A DNA stretch of 64,000 nucleotides, from contig NZ_VFNH01000005.1 in the NCBI RefSeq assembly GCF_006715485.1, forward strand, positions 372,001 through 436,000, in the 5' to 3' direction. Made by a program: the position numbers and the translations under genes. Shown here one piece after another: positions 45,827 through 54,317 of the stretch. The notes beneath the pieces were generated by a model that had not been told where the DNA came from, ran no database searches, and saw nothing but the letters and a program-made list of their open reading frames with translations. Each line of letters starts with the position of its first letter. The stretch's first letter is position 1. The stretch comes from Herbaspirillum sp. SJZ107 (GTDB lineage: Bacteria > Pseudomonadota > Gammaproteobacteria > Burkholderiales > Burkholderiaceae_D).

Positions 45827-47539
45827 ATGCTCGCCCAACAAAAACAAGATATCGCCGCCCTGTTCCAGGCCGCGCTGGCACCGATCGTCGCCGGCACCGA
45901 ACTGACGCCCAATATTGTGTTGGAGCGCCCGCGCGATCCCAGCCACGGCGATATCGCCTGCAACATCGCCATGCAGCTGGCCAAGCCGCTGAAGACGAAT
46001 CCGCGCGAACTGGCCACCCGCCTGGTCGCCGCCCTGCTGGCCGATCCGAACGCCGCCGGCCTGGTCGAGGCGGCCGACGTCGCCGGTCCGGGCTTCATCA
46101 ACCTGCGCCTGGCGGCCTCCGCCAAGCAGTCGGTGGCGCGCACCATCCTGCAGCAGGGCGAGAACTATGGCCGCGGCAATAGCGGCGCCGGCCATCATGC
46201 GATCATCGAATTCGTGTCGGCCAACCCGACCGGCCCGCTGCACGTCGGCCATGGCCGCCAGGCGGCACTGGGCGATGCCCTCTCGTCCCTGTTCGAGTCG
46301 CAGGGACACCAGGTCACGCGCGAGTTCTACTACAACGACGCCGGCGTCCAGATCGCGACCCTGGCCAACTCGGTGCAGGCGCGCGCGCGCGGCTTCAAGC
46401 CGGGCGACGCCGAATGGCCGGAGTCGGCCTACAACGGCGACTACATCGCCGACATCGCCGCCGACTTCATGGCGAAGAAAACCGTGTCCGCCAGCGATGG
46501 CGCGCCGGCCACCGGTTCCGGCGACGTCGACGACATCGAATCGATCCGCCGCTTCGCCGTCGCCTACCTGCGCAACGAGCAGGACCAGGACTTGCAGGCC
46601 TTCGGTGTCAAGTTCGACAACTATTACCTGGAATCGTCGCTGTACGCCGACGGCAAGGTGGAAGCCGCCGTGCAGGCGCTGGTCGATGCCGGCGTCACCT
46701 ACGAGCAGGACGGCGCGCTGTGGCTGAAGACCACCGACTACGGCGACGACAAGGACCGCGTGATGCGCAAGTCCGACGGCACCTACACGTATTTCGTGCC
46801 GGACGTGGCCTACCACATCCAGAAGTTCAAGCGCGGCTTCGACCAGGCCATCAACATCCAGGGCAGCGACCACCACGGCACCATCGCGCGCGTGCGCGCC
46901 GGCCTGCAGGCGGTGAACATCGGCATCCCGAAGGGCTACCCCGACTACATCCTGCACAAGATGGTCACCGTCATGAAGAACGGCGAAGAGGTCAAGATCT
47001 CGAAGCGCGCCGGTTCCTACGTCACGGTGCGCGACCTGATCGAATGGTCGGGCAACGGCGACGTCACCCGCGGCCGCGACGCCGTGCGCTTCTTCCTGAT
47101 CTCGCGCAAGGCCGACACCGAATTCGTGTTCGACGTCGACGTGGCGCTGGCGACCAACGACGAAAATCCGGTCTACTACGTGCAGTACGCCCACGCGCGC
47201 ATCTGCTCGGCGCTGGCCAACTGGGGCGGCGACGTCGCTTCGCTGGCAAATGTCGACCTGTCGCCGCTGACCCAGCCGCACGAAGCGGGCCTGCTGGCCA
47301 AGCTGGCCGCCTATCCGGAGATGCTGCAGCGCGCCCAGAGCGAACTCGGCCCGCACCAGGTCGCGTTCTACCTGCGCGAACTGGCCGGCGAACTGCACAG
47401 CTACTACTTCGCGCACAAGTGGCTGCTCGACGACGACGAGGCGCTCAAGCTGGCGCGCCTGGCGCTGGCGACGGCGACGCGCCAGGTGCTGCGCAACGGC
47501 CTGGCCCTGATCGGCGTCTCGGCGCCGGACAAGATGTAA
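45827..47539 (+). CDS. argS: Arginyl-tRNA synthetase
   Basis: ArgS charges tRNA-Arg. The 570-residue class I enzyme has the N-terminal Add1 domain, the HIGH-type motif SANPTGPLHVGHGRQAALGD, and the family's DALR anticodon-binding domain at the C-terminus (HLYF-like HSYYFAHKWLL). The conserved MKNGEEVKISKRAGSYVT segment stands in place of KMSKS. It heads a rightward run with the SPOR, dsbA, SDR, birA and coaX genes. Confidence 0.97.
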   Translation: MLAQQKQDIAALFQAALAPIVAGTELTPNIVLERPRDPSHGDIACNIAMQLAKPLKTNPRELATRLVAALLADPNAAGLVEAADVAGPGFINLRLAASAKQSVARTILQQGENYGRGNSGAGHHAIIEFVSANPTGPLHVGHGRQAALGDALSSLFESQGHQVTREFYYNDAGVQIATLANSVQARARGFKPGDAEWPESAYNGDYIADIAADFMAKKTVSASDGAPATGSGDVDDIESIRRFAVAYLRNEQDQDLQAFGVKFDNYYLESSLYADGKVEAAVQALVDAGVTYEQDGALWLKTTDYGDDKDRVMRKSDGTYTYFVPDVAYHIQKFKRGFDQAINIQGSDHHGTIARVRAGLQAVNIGIPKGYPDYILHKMVTVMKNGEEVKISKRAGSYVTVRDLIEWSGNGDVTRGRDAVRFFLISRKADTEFVFDVDVALATNDENPVYYVQYAHARICSALANWGGDVASLANVDLSPLTQPHEAGLLAKLAAYPEMLQRAQSELGPHQVAFYLRELAGELHSYYFAHKWLLDDDEALKLARLALATATRQVLRNGLALIGVSAPDKM

Positions 47540-47577
47540 GCGTTCATACCGTTTAGATAACCAACAACCCGTACCAC

Positions 47578-48345
47578 ATGACCGGCCTTCACGCTCCCCT
47601 CCGTTCGTTCAAGCTGCGTTCGTTCACCCGCCAGCGCGGCAGCACGCTTACCGGCATCATCATCGGCCTGGTCATCGGCCTCGGCATCGCGGTGGCGGTG
47701 GCGCTCACCATCACCAAGGGGGCGTCCCCGTTCACGGAGAAGACCGCGAAGGCCGGCCGTCCGGCCGATCCGGCGCCGGGCCAGGCGCTCGATCCGAACA
47801 AGCCGATGTACGGCAACCGCGACGCCGCGCGCACCGCGAGCAAGGAAGTCGCGGAAAAGGCAGCGGCGCGCAGTGCCCGTCCGGCCGAGATGCCGGCGCC
47901 GGCACGCACACCGGCACCGGCAGCGGCGCCGTCGGACGATCCGCTGGGCGCGGCGATCGCCGGCCTGAAGGAACCGGCCGAGGCGCGTCCGGAACCGGCC
48001 CGCAGCGAGAGCCGCCAGGTGGCGATGAATACGCGACCATCGGCACCAGTGGCGGCGCCAACGACGGCACCGGCTTCGCCCTCTTCCTCTGCGTCGTCGG
48101 GCAGCGACAGGACCATCTATTACCTGCAGTTCGGCGCCTTCCGCAACATGTCGGACGCCGAAGCGACGCGCGCCAAGCTGGCCCTGCTCGGTTTCGAAAC
48201 CACGATCAGCGACCACACCAACGACAGCGGCGTGCTGCACCGCGTGCGCCTCGGCCCGTTCAACCAGGTCGAAGCCATGAACAAGGCGCGCGCCAAGCTG
48301 CTCGACAGCGGCGTCGACGTCGCCATCGTGCGCAACCAGCGCTAA
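47578..48345 (+). CDS. SPOR domain protein (FtsN-like)
   Basis: The 255-residue protein has a short cytoplasmic N-terminus, one transmembrane helix (about 22-45: LTGIIIGLVIGLGIAVAVALTI), a long Pro/Ala-rich periplasmic linker, and a C-terminal SPOR domain (from YYLQFGAFRNMSDAEATRAKLALLG). This is the FtsN-type layout. SPOR domains bind peptidoglycan stripped of side chains at the division septum. It lies between argS and dsbA, a conserved order in Burkholderiales. Confidence 0.9.
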   Translation: MTGLHAPLRSFKLRSFTRQRGSTLTGIIIGLVIGLGIAVAVALTITKGASPFTEKTAKAGRPADPAPGQALDPNKPMYGNRDAARTASKEVAEKAAARSARPAEMPAPARTPAPAAAPSDDPLGAAIAGLKEPAEARPEPARSESRQVAMNTRPSAPVAAPTTAPASPSSSASSGSDRTIYYLQFGAFRNMSDAEATRAKLALLGFETTISDHTNDSGVLHRVRLGPFNQVEAMNKARAKLLDSGVDVAIVRNQR

Positions 48346-48371
48346 CCAGGCATCCACCACGAGGAGTCTTC

Positions 48372-49031
48372 ATGCGCCCACTGCGCCGCCTGTTCTGCAT
48401 CGCCCTGTTCGGCCTGGCCGCCGTCCAGCCTTTCGCTTCCGCCGCCGAGCCGCAGAACGGCAGCCAGTACCTGACGCTACCGACGCCGCAACCGACCGAC
48501 ACGGGCAAGAAAGTCGAGGTCATCGAATTCTTCGCCTATTACTGCCCGCACTGCTACGCCTTCGAGCCGCAGCTGGCGGCCTGGGTGAAGAAACAGGGCG
48601 ACAACATCGTGTTCAAGCGCGTGCACGTGACTCCCGGCGCGTCCGCCCTGCCGCAGCAGCGCCTGTTCTACACGCTGGATGCGATGGGCCTGCTCGAGCA
48701 GTACCACCAGAAGGTGTTCGACGCCATGCACGTGCAGCGCCTGCGCCTCGGCAGCGACGACCAGGTCATGGAATGGGCGGCCCAGAACGGCATCGACCGC
48801 GCCAGATTCGCCGATACCTGGCGCTCGTTCGGCATCCAGGCCAAGCTGCGCCGCGCCGGCGCCATGATGGAGGCCTATAACGTCGACCACTGGCCGATGC
48901 TGGTGGTCGACGGCCGCTACGTCACCTCGCCGTCGCGCGTGCACCAGGGCGACACCGAGATGCAGCAACAGCAGGCCACGCTGCAGGTGATGGACTGGCT
49001 GGTCGACAAGGCCAAAGCCGAGAAGCGATGA
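48372..49031 (+). CDS. dsbA: Thiol:disulfide interchange protein DsbA
   Basis: DsbA introduces disulfide bonds into exported proteins. The 219-residue protein has a signal peptide (about 1-24), the thioredoxin-fold active site YYCPHCYAF with C58 and C61, and the later cis-Pro region VDHWPMLVVDGRYVTSP. GAGGAG precedes the ATG. The stop overlaps the next gene's start by 4 nt. Confidence 0.96.
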   Translation: MRPLRRLFCIALFGLAAVQPFASAAEPQNGSQYLTLPTPQPTDTGKKVEVIEFFAYYCPHCYAFEPQLAAWVKKQGDNIVFKRVHVTPGASALPQQRLFYTLDAMGLLEQYHQKVFDAMHVQRLRLGSDDQVMEWAAQNGIDRARFADTWRSFGIQAKLRRAGAMMEAYNVDHWPMLVVDGRYVTSPSRVHQGDTEMQQQQATLQVMDWLVDKAKAEKR

Positions 49032-49816
49032 CGGACCGCGCCCAGCGCGTATTCATCACCGGCGCATCGGGCGGCATCGGCGCCGCGCTGGCACGCGACT
49101 ATGCGGCGCGAGGCGCCACCCTCGGCCTGCTGGGCCGGCGCCGCGAGGCGCTCGACAGCCTCGCCGCCGCCTTGCCCGGCACCCATCATGTGTATGCGGC
49201 GGACGTCACCGACCACGCGGCCGTGGCCGCCGCCGCGCATGACTTCATCGAGCGCGAAGGCGGCGCCGACATCGTGATCGCCTCGAGCGGCATCTCCTGC
49301 GGCACCCTCACCGAACGCCCGGAAGACCTGCCGCTGTTCGAGGAAATCCTGGCCGTGAACCTGACCGGCACCATCGCCACCTTCGCCCCGTTCATCGAAT
49401 CGATGAAGAACGGCAGCGGCGCGCGCCGCCTGGTCGCGATCGGCAGCATGGCCGGCATCAGGGGCATGAAAGGCGCCGGTGCCTACTGCGCCTCCAAGGC
49501 CGCCGTGCACAGCTATGCCGAAGCGCTGCGCCTCGAAATGAAACGATACGGCATCCGGGTGGTGACCATCGCCCCCGGCTACATCGCCACCCCAATGACC
49601 CGCAACAACCGTTTTCCCATGCCTTTCCTGATGTCCGCCGAGCGCTTTGCCGCCCGCGCCGTGTCCACCATTGCGCGCGGCCGCAGCTTCCGTGTGATTC
49701 CCTGGCAGATGGGCGTCGCCGCTGCCCTGCTGCGCCTGCTGCCGAACGCCGTGTTCGACGCCCTGTTCTCGCGCGCGCCGCAAAAGGCGCGCAAGCTGCC
49801 GTCGGGAGCCGCATGA
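49028..49816 (+). CDS. SDR family oxidoreductase
   Basis: The 262-residue enzyme has the cofactor motif TGASGGIGAAL (residues 11-21), an ASSGIS segment in the NNAG position, and the catalytic pair in GAYCASKAA. The C-terminal third is rich in hydrophobic and basic residues. It is translationally linked to dsbA and to birA by ATGA overlaps, but a shared function is not evident. The substrate is unknown. Confidence 0.9.
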   Translation: MTDRAQRVFITGASGGIGAALARDYAARGATLGLLGRRREALDSLAAALPGTHHVYAADVTDHAAVAAAAHDFIEREGGADIVIASSGISCGTLTERPEDLPLFEEILAVNLTGTIATFAPFIESMKNGSGARRLVAIGSMAGIRGMKGAGAYCASKAAVHSYAEALRLEMKRYGIRVVTIAPGYIATPMTRNNRFPMPFLMSAERFAARAVSTIARGRSFRVIPWQMGVAAALLRLLPNAVFDALFSRAPQKARKLPSGAA

Positions 49817-50577
49817 TGGATGCGCAACGCATTGCTGCCCTGTCGTCCGCCGGCGTGGCGGTCGACGTCGTAGCGGAAACCGGCTCGACCAATGCCGACC
49901 TGCTGGCGCGCGCCGCCACGCTGTCCGCACCGCTGCTGCTGATCGCCGAACACCAGACCGCCGGCCGCGGCCGTGCCGGACGCAGCTGGCTGTCGGCGCC
50001 GGGCCATTCGCTGACCTTTTCGCTGGCCTGGCGTTTCGAGGGCGGCCTGCCGGCCCTGGCCGGCCTGCCGCTGGCGGTCGGCACGGCGCTGGCCGAAACC
50101 CTCGGCCGGCTCGGCCAGCCGGTCCAGCTGAAGTGGCCGAACGACCTGCTCAAGGACGGCGACAAGCTGGCCGGGATCCTGGTCGAGACCCAGGCGGCGG
50201 CGGCCGGCACCTGGGCCATCGTCGGCATCGGATTGAACCTCGCGATGCCCGACGAACTCGAAGAAAGGATCGGACGCCCGGTCGCCGCCGTGCCCTGGCT
50301 GGCACGGATGGACCGCGACGCCCTGATGGCCGCCCTGCTCGACGGTTTGGCGCAGGCGCTGCAGGCATTCGCCGCCAAGGGCTTCGCCGCCTTCAGCGCG
50401 CGCTGGAACCTGCTGCATGCGTACCAGGGCCAGCCGGTGACCATCGTCGACCGCGGCGAAGTGCTGCACGAAGGCCTGGCCGCCGGCGTCGACGATGGCG
50501 GCCGCCTGCTGCTCGACACCGAGGACGGCCGCATCGCGATCGTGGCCGGCGACGTGTCGCTGCGCGTCAAAACCTGA
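49813..50577 (+). CDS. birA: Biotin--[acetyl-CoA-carboxylase] ligase
   Basis: BirA attaches biotin to the carboxyl carrier protein. The 254-residue protein has the biotin/AMP motif TAGRGRAGRSWLS and KWPNDLL, with ETGSTNADLL near the N-terminus. The N-terminal helix-turn-helix of E. coli BirA is missing, so this version should not act as the bio repressor. The start overlaps the SDR stop (ATGA) and coaX begins 11 nt later, the common birA-coaX pair. Confidence 0.94.
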   Translation: MMDAQRIAALSSAGVAVDVVAETGSTNADLLARAATLSAPLLLIAEHQTAGRGRAGRSWLSAPGHSLTFSLAWRFEGGLPALAGLPLAVGTALAETLGRLGQPVQLKWPNDLLKDGDKLAGILVETQAAAAGTWAIVGIGLNLAMPDELEERIGRPVAAVPWLARMDRDALMAALLDGLAQALQAFAAKGFAAFSARWNLLHAYQGQPVTIVDRGEVLHEGLAAGVDDGGRLLLDTEDGRIAIVAGDVSLRVKT

Positions 50578-50588
50578 AGGAGACTGAC

Positions 50589-51350
50589 ATGCTGCTGCTG
50601 GTCGATGCAGGCAATACCCGGGTCAAATGGGCACTGGCTGCGGACGCGCCCGGCAAGGGGATCGATGCGGGTGACTGGGTGACCCACGGCGCCGTGCTGC
50701 ACGCGGAACTGGAACGTCTGCCGGCGGCATGGCTGGGACAAGGTATCACCCGCGCCATCGTCTCCAACGTGGCCGGCGCCGCCATGCGCGCCGAGCTGGA
50801 AGCCCTGCTGGTGGCCTTATTGCCGGATCTCGCACCGGAATGGTTCGTGGCGGTGCCGGAACTGGCGGGCTTGCGCAACGGCTACCGCAATCCCGGCCAG
50901 CTCGGCAGCGACCGTTTCGCCGCCGCGCTCGGCGCACGCACGCTGGCGCCGGGGCAGGCGCTGGTGGTGGCCACCTGCGGCACCGCGACCACGGTGGATG
51001 CGGTCAGTGCCGACGGCGTCTTCATCGGCGGCATGATCCTGCCCGGTGTCGGCCTGATGCTGGGCGCGCTGGCGCGCGGCACCGCCCAATTGCCGCAGGT
51101 GGCCACCGGCGACCTCCCTGCCGTCTTCGCCGACAATACCCAGGACGCCATCCTGTCCGGCTGCCTGTCGGCCCAGGCCGGCGCCATCGAGCGCGCCTGC
51201 GCCGCCCACGGCGCCGCGCTGTGCATCGTTTCCGGCGGCGCCGCCGGCCACGTCGCTCCCTTGCTGTCGGTGCCCTACCGTTTGCTGGATAATATCGTTC
51301 TGGTCGGCTTGCACGCCGCCGCTTCCGTCATGGGGAATCCGCCTTGCTGA
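50589..51350 (+). CDS. coaX: Type III pantothenate kinase
   Basis: CoaX phosphorylates pantothenate, the first step of coenzyme A synthesis. The 253-residue protein belongs to the actin-like ASKHA fold: phosphate loop LLVDAGNTRVKWAL at the N-terminus, GSDRFAAALGA, and the CGTATTVDAV and IVSGGAAGHVAP motifs. AAGGAG precedes the ATG. The following gene overlaps its 3' end. Confidence 0.95.
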   Translation: MLLLVDAGNTRVKWALAADAPGKGIDAGDWVTHGAVLHAELERLPAAWLGQGITRAIVSNVAGAAMRAELEALLVALLPDLAPEWFVAVPELAGLRNGYRNPGQLGSDRFAAALGARTLAPGQALVVATCGTATTVDAVSADGVFIGGMILPGVGLMLGALARGTAQLPQVATGDLPAVFADNTQDAILSGCLSAQAGAIERACAAHGAALCIVSGGAAGHVAPLLSVPYRLLDNIVLVGLHAAASVMGNPPC

Positions 51351-52123
51351 GATTTGCTTTCTGGTCGCTGCTGTTCCTGAATGCCGCCCTGTTCGCCTAC
51401 GGCCAGGGCTATCTCGGCACGGGCAACGGCGACGACCACGAACCGGCGCGCCTGAAGCGCCAGTTCAATACACCCAAGCTGGTGGTGCTGACCGCCGAGC
51501 AGGCGGAAGCTGCGGCCAAGGCGGCGCCGGCACCGACCGCGCCGGGCGACAGCGGGAACGACAGCGCGAATGACAGCACCGCAGCGGACGGCAAACCGGC
51601 CGCACCCGCCGTAGCGCCGCCGCAACTGGCAACGCCGGCGCGGCCGCCGGCAGCCGACCTGGCCTGCCTCGACATCGGCACCTTCAGCGCCAACGGGGCG
51701 AAGCGTTTCGAGGCGCGCATGGCCGCGCTCGACCTGGGCGAGCGCGCCGCCGCGGGCCGCCAGACCGTGCAGGCGCAGGACGTCGGCAGCTGGCTGGTCA
51801 ACATCCCGTCGCAGGGCAGCAAGGAAGCGGCCGACCGCAAGGCGAACGAACTGCGCAACCTGGGCGTGACCAATTTCTTCATCATCCGCGACGAGTCGCC
51901 GCTGAAGTTCGGCATCTCGCTCGGCCTGTTCAAGACCGAGAGCGGCGCCCAGAACCTGCTCGCCCAGCTCGGCAAGCAGGGCGTGCACACGGCCCGCATC
52001 ACCCCGCGCGGCCCGCAGACCACGCGCTACATGTACCGCCTGCGCGGCCTCGACGAAGCCACGCGCAAGCGCGTCGTCGGCTATGCCGAGCGCTACGATG
52101 CGGAAGCGAAGCGCTGCAGCTGA
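51344..52123 (+). CDS. SPOR domain-containing protein, TTG start
   Basis: The 259-residue protein starts with TTG overlapping the end of coaX. A short hydrophobic N-terminus (MLRFAFWSLLFLNAALFAYG) acts as membrane anchor or signal, an Ala/Pro-rich linker follows, and the C-terminal half contains a SPOR-like region (SWLVNIPSQGSKEAADRKANELRNLG and later FGISLGLFKTESGAQNLLAQLG). It follows coaX in many Burkholderiales. Its stop TGA abuts that of rlpA, forming TGATCA. Confidence 0.85.
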   Translation: MLRFAFWSLLFLNAALFAYGQGYLGTGNGDDHEPARLKRQFNTPKLVVLTAEQAEAAAKAAPAPTAPGDSGNDSANDSTAADGKPAAPAVAPPQLATPARPPAADLACLDIGTFSANGAKRFEARMAALDLGERAAAGRQTVQAQDVGSWLVNIPSQGSKEAADRKANELRNLGVTNFFIIRDESPLKFGISLGLFKTESGAQNLLAQLGKQGVHTARITPRGPQTTRYMYRLRGLDEATRKRVVGYAERYDAEAKRCS

Positions 52124-53197
52124 TCAGCGCTTGATGACGATCGGCTTGAGTCCCAGCGACGACGGCAATGCGCGCGCCGCATCCTGCGCCATGGCGCGGG
52201 TTTCATAGGGTCCGCTGACCAGGCGATTCACGCTGCCCGAGCGCACCACTTCCAATGCCTGCGCGACGCCCGATTTCTTCAGCATCTCGCTCATCTCTTC
52301 CGCCTTGCCTTCGCGCCCGAAGGCGCCCAGCTGCAGGTAGAAACCCGACGCCGCATTCGGGGCCGCAGCGGCCGGAGCGGACGCAGCGGACGATATGGCC
52401 CGGGACGCAGGCTGCGGCTTGGCCACCGCGGCGCTGTCCAGGTTGACGCGGTCTTCCAGCATCAGCGCAGCGATGTCCGGCGGCGGCAGCGCCTGGGCGG
52501 CCGAGGTGGCGGCGCGGCGCGTGGTGGCGATGCGGGTGCCGTCGTCCGGGAACAGGCGCTCGACCTCGACCTGGTGGCTGCCCTTGCCCAGCAGGCCGAG
52601 CTTGAGCGCGGCCGTGTAGGAGACGTCGATCAGGCGGTCCGAGTGGAAGGGACCGCGGTCGTTGATGCGCACCACCACCGACTTGCCGGTTTCGGTGCTG
52701 GTGATGCGCGCGTAGGACGGGATCGGCAGCGTCGGGTGCGCGGCCGTCATCTTGTACATGTCGTAGGGCTCGCCCGACGAGGTGCGCTGGCCATGGAACT
52801 TGACGCCGTACCAGCTGGCGATACCCTGCTGCACGTAGGGTTCGCTGCCCAGCAGCGGCGTGTAGGTGGTGCCGAATACCGCGTACGGCCGGTTGGCGAA
52901 CTTGGCGTAGGGTTCGTACTTGACCACCGCATCCGGCACGTCGGCCAGGCCGGGCGGCGGGTTGTCGCCGGGGCCGTCGTCCTGGTAGTAGCCGCCGCGC
53001 CCGGAGCCGGCCGCGGGGAGCTTCGGCAGGTCCGGGTTGAGCTTGCCGTGGTTGGCCGTCACCTTGTGCTTCCAGGGCAAGGGGATCAGGCTTTTGTGTT
53101 CGCCGTTTTCGCTGGTGGTGCCGCAGCCGGTCATCATTGCCAATAACGCAACGACGGCCGACAGGCGCACCGGAATGGCCTGTGCTTTGTCTTTCAT
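52124..53197 (-). CDS. rlpA: RlpA family septal ring lytic transglycosylase
   Basis: RlpA cleaves peptidoglycan strands lacking stem peptides. The 357-residue protein begins with a lipoprotein signal (LLAMMTGCGTTS; lipobox cysteine near residue 25), then a double-psi beta-barrel domain (GIASWYGVKFHGQRTSSGEPYDMY through VRINDRGPFHSDRLIDVSYTAALKLG), and ends with a SPOR domain (FYLQLGAFGREGKAEEMSEML). It is the last gene of the rod operon and starts 1 nt after rodA. Confidence 0.93.
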   Translation of the reverse strand: MKDKAQAIPVRLSAVVALLAMMTGCGTTSENGEHKSLIPLPWKHKVTANHGKLNPDLPKLPAAGSGRGGYYQDDGPGDNPPPGLADVPDAVVKYEPYAKFANRPYAVFGTTYTPLLGSEPYVQQGIASWYGVKFHGQRTSSGEPYDMYKMTAAHPTLPIPSYARITSTETGKSVVVRINDRGPFHSDRLIDVSYTAALKLGLLGKGSHQVEVERLFPDDGTRIATTRRAATSAAQALPPPDIAALMLEDRVNLDSAAVAKPQPASRAISSAASAPAAAAPNAASGFYLQLGAFGREGKAEEMSEMLKKSGVAQALEVVRSGSVNRLVSGPYETRAMAQDAARALPSSLGLKPIVIKR

Positions 53198-53198
53198 G

Positions 53199-54314
53199 TC
53201 AGGTCTGCACCAGTTTGCGGTGTTTTTGAATGCTCATCAATATACCAGAGCATAGTCCCAGCGTAATCAACGCGGTACCGCCATAGCTCATGAACGGCAG
53301 GGGCACGCCGACCACGGGCAGGATGCCGCTGACCATGCCCATGTTGACGAACGCATAGGTAAAAAACATCATCGACACCGAGCCGGCGACGAGACGCGTG
53401 AACAGGTTCGGCGCATTCGCCGCGATCATCATGCTGCGCCCGATCAGCAGCAGGTACAGGAACAGCAGCAGCAGGTTGCCGACCAGGCCGAATTCTTCCG
53501 AATACACCGAGAAGATGAAGTCGGTGGTGCGCTCGGGGATGAATTCCAGGTAGGCCTGGGTCCCCTTCATGTAGCCCTTGCCGGACACGCCGCCGGAGCC
53601 GATCGCGATCACCGACTGGATGATGTGGAAGCCCTTGCCGAGCGGGTCGGAGGTGGGGTCGATCAGCGTCATGATGCGTTCGCGCTGGTAGTCGTGCATC
53701 ATCGACCAGGCCACCGGCAAGCTGGCGCCGCCCGCCACCGCCAGGCCGGCCAGCGCCTTCCACGACAGCCCGGCCAGGAAGATCACGTAGAAGCCGGAGG
53801 CGCCGACCAGCAGCGCGGTGCCGAGGTCGGGCTGGCGTGCGATCAGGCCGAACGGGATCAGCAGCAGCAGCGCCGCCACCAGGAAGGATTTCCAGTTCAG
53901 CAGCCCGGCGCGCGTCTGGAAATACCAGGCCAGCATCAGCGGCGTGGCGATCTTGAGGATTTCGGAGGGCTGGATGTCGACCCCCACGTGCAGCCAGCGC
54001 CGTGCCCCCTTCTTGATGATGCCGAACAGCGCCACCGCGATCAGCAGCGTCACCCCGAAAGTGTAGATCGGCACCGCGATGCGCAGCAGGGTCTGGGGCG
54101 GCACGTTGGCCGCGACCCACATCACGATGAAGGAGAGCAGGATGTTGCGCATCTGCCCTTCCATGCGCCCAGGGAAGTCGTGGCCGGCCGAACTCATGGT
54201 CAGGGTGCCGACCGAGAACAGCAGGAACAGGATCAGCGCCAGCGGGCCGTCGAAGACGGTGAAATACGGTTTCAGGCGCCGGCTCAGCGAGCGCCTTTCC
54301 GGGATGTGGGCCAT
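53199..54314 (-). CDS. rodA: Rod shape-determining peptidoglycan polymerase RodA
   Basis: RodA is the SEDS glycosyltransferase that builds lateral wall with PBP2. The 371-residue protein has about ten membrane helices, the DIQPSEILKIATPL block (SEDS family), the QPDLGTA motif and the C-terminal PLPFMSYGGTALITLG signature. It lies 3 nt after mrdA and directly before rlpA. Confidence 0.97.
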   Translation of the reverse strand: MAHIPERRSLSRRLKPYFTVFDGPLALILFLLFSVGTLTMSSAGHDFPGRMEGQMRNILLSFIVMWVAANVPPQTLLRIAVPIYTFGVTLLIAVALFGIIKKGARRWLHVGVDIQPSEILKIATPLMLAWYFQTRAGLLNWKSFLVAALLLLIPFGLIARQPDLGTALLVGASGFYVIFLAGLSWKALAGLAVAGGASLPVAWSMMHDYQRERIMTLIDPTSDPLGKGFHIIQSVIAIGSGGVSGKGYMKGTQAYLEFIPERTTDFIFSVYSEEFGLVGNLLLLFLYLLLIGRSMMIAANAPNLFTRLVAGSVSMMFFTYAFVNMGMVSGILPVVGVPLPFMSYGGTALITLGLCSGILMSIQKHRKLVQT

Positions 54315-54317
54315 CGC

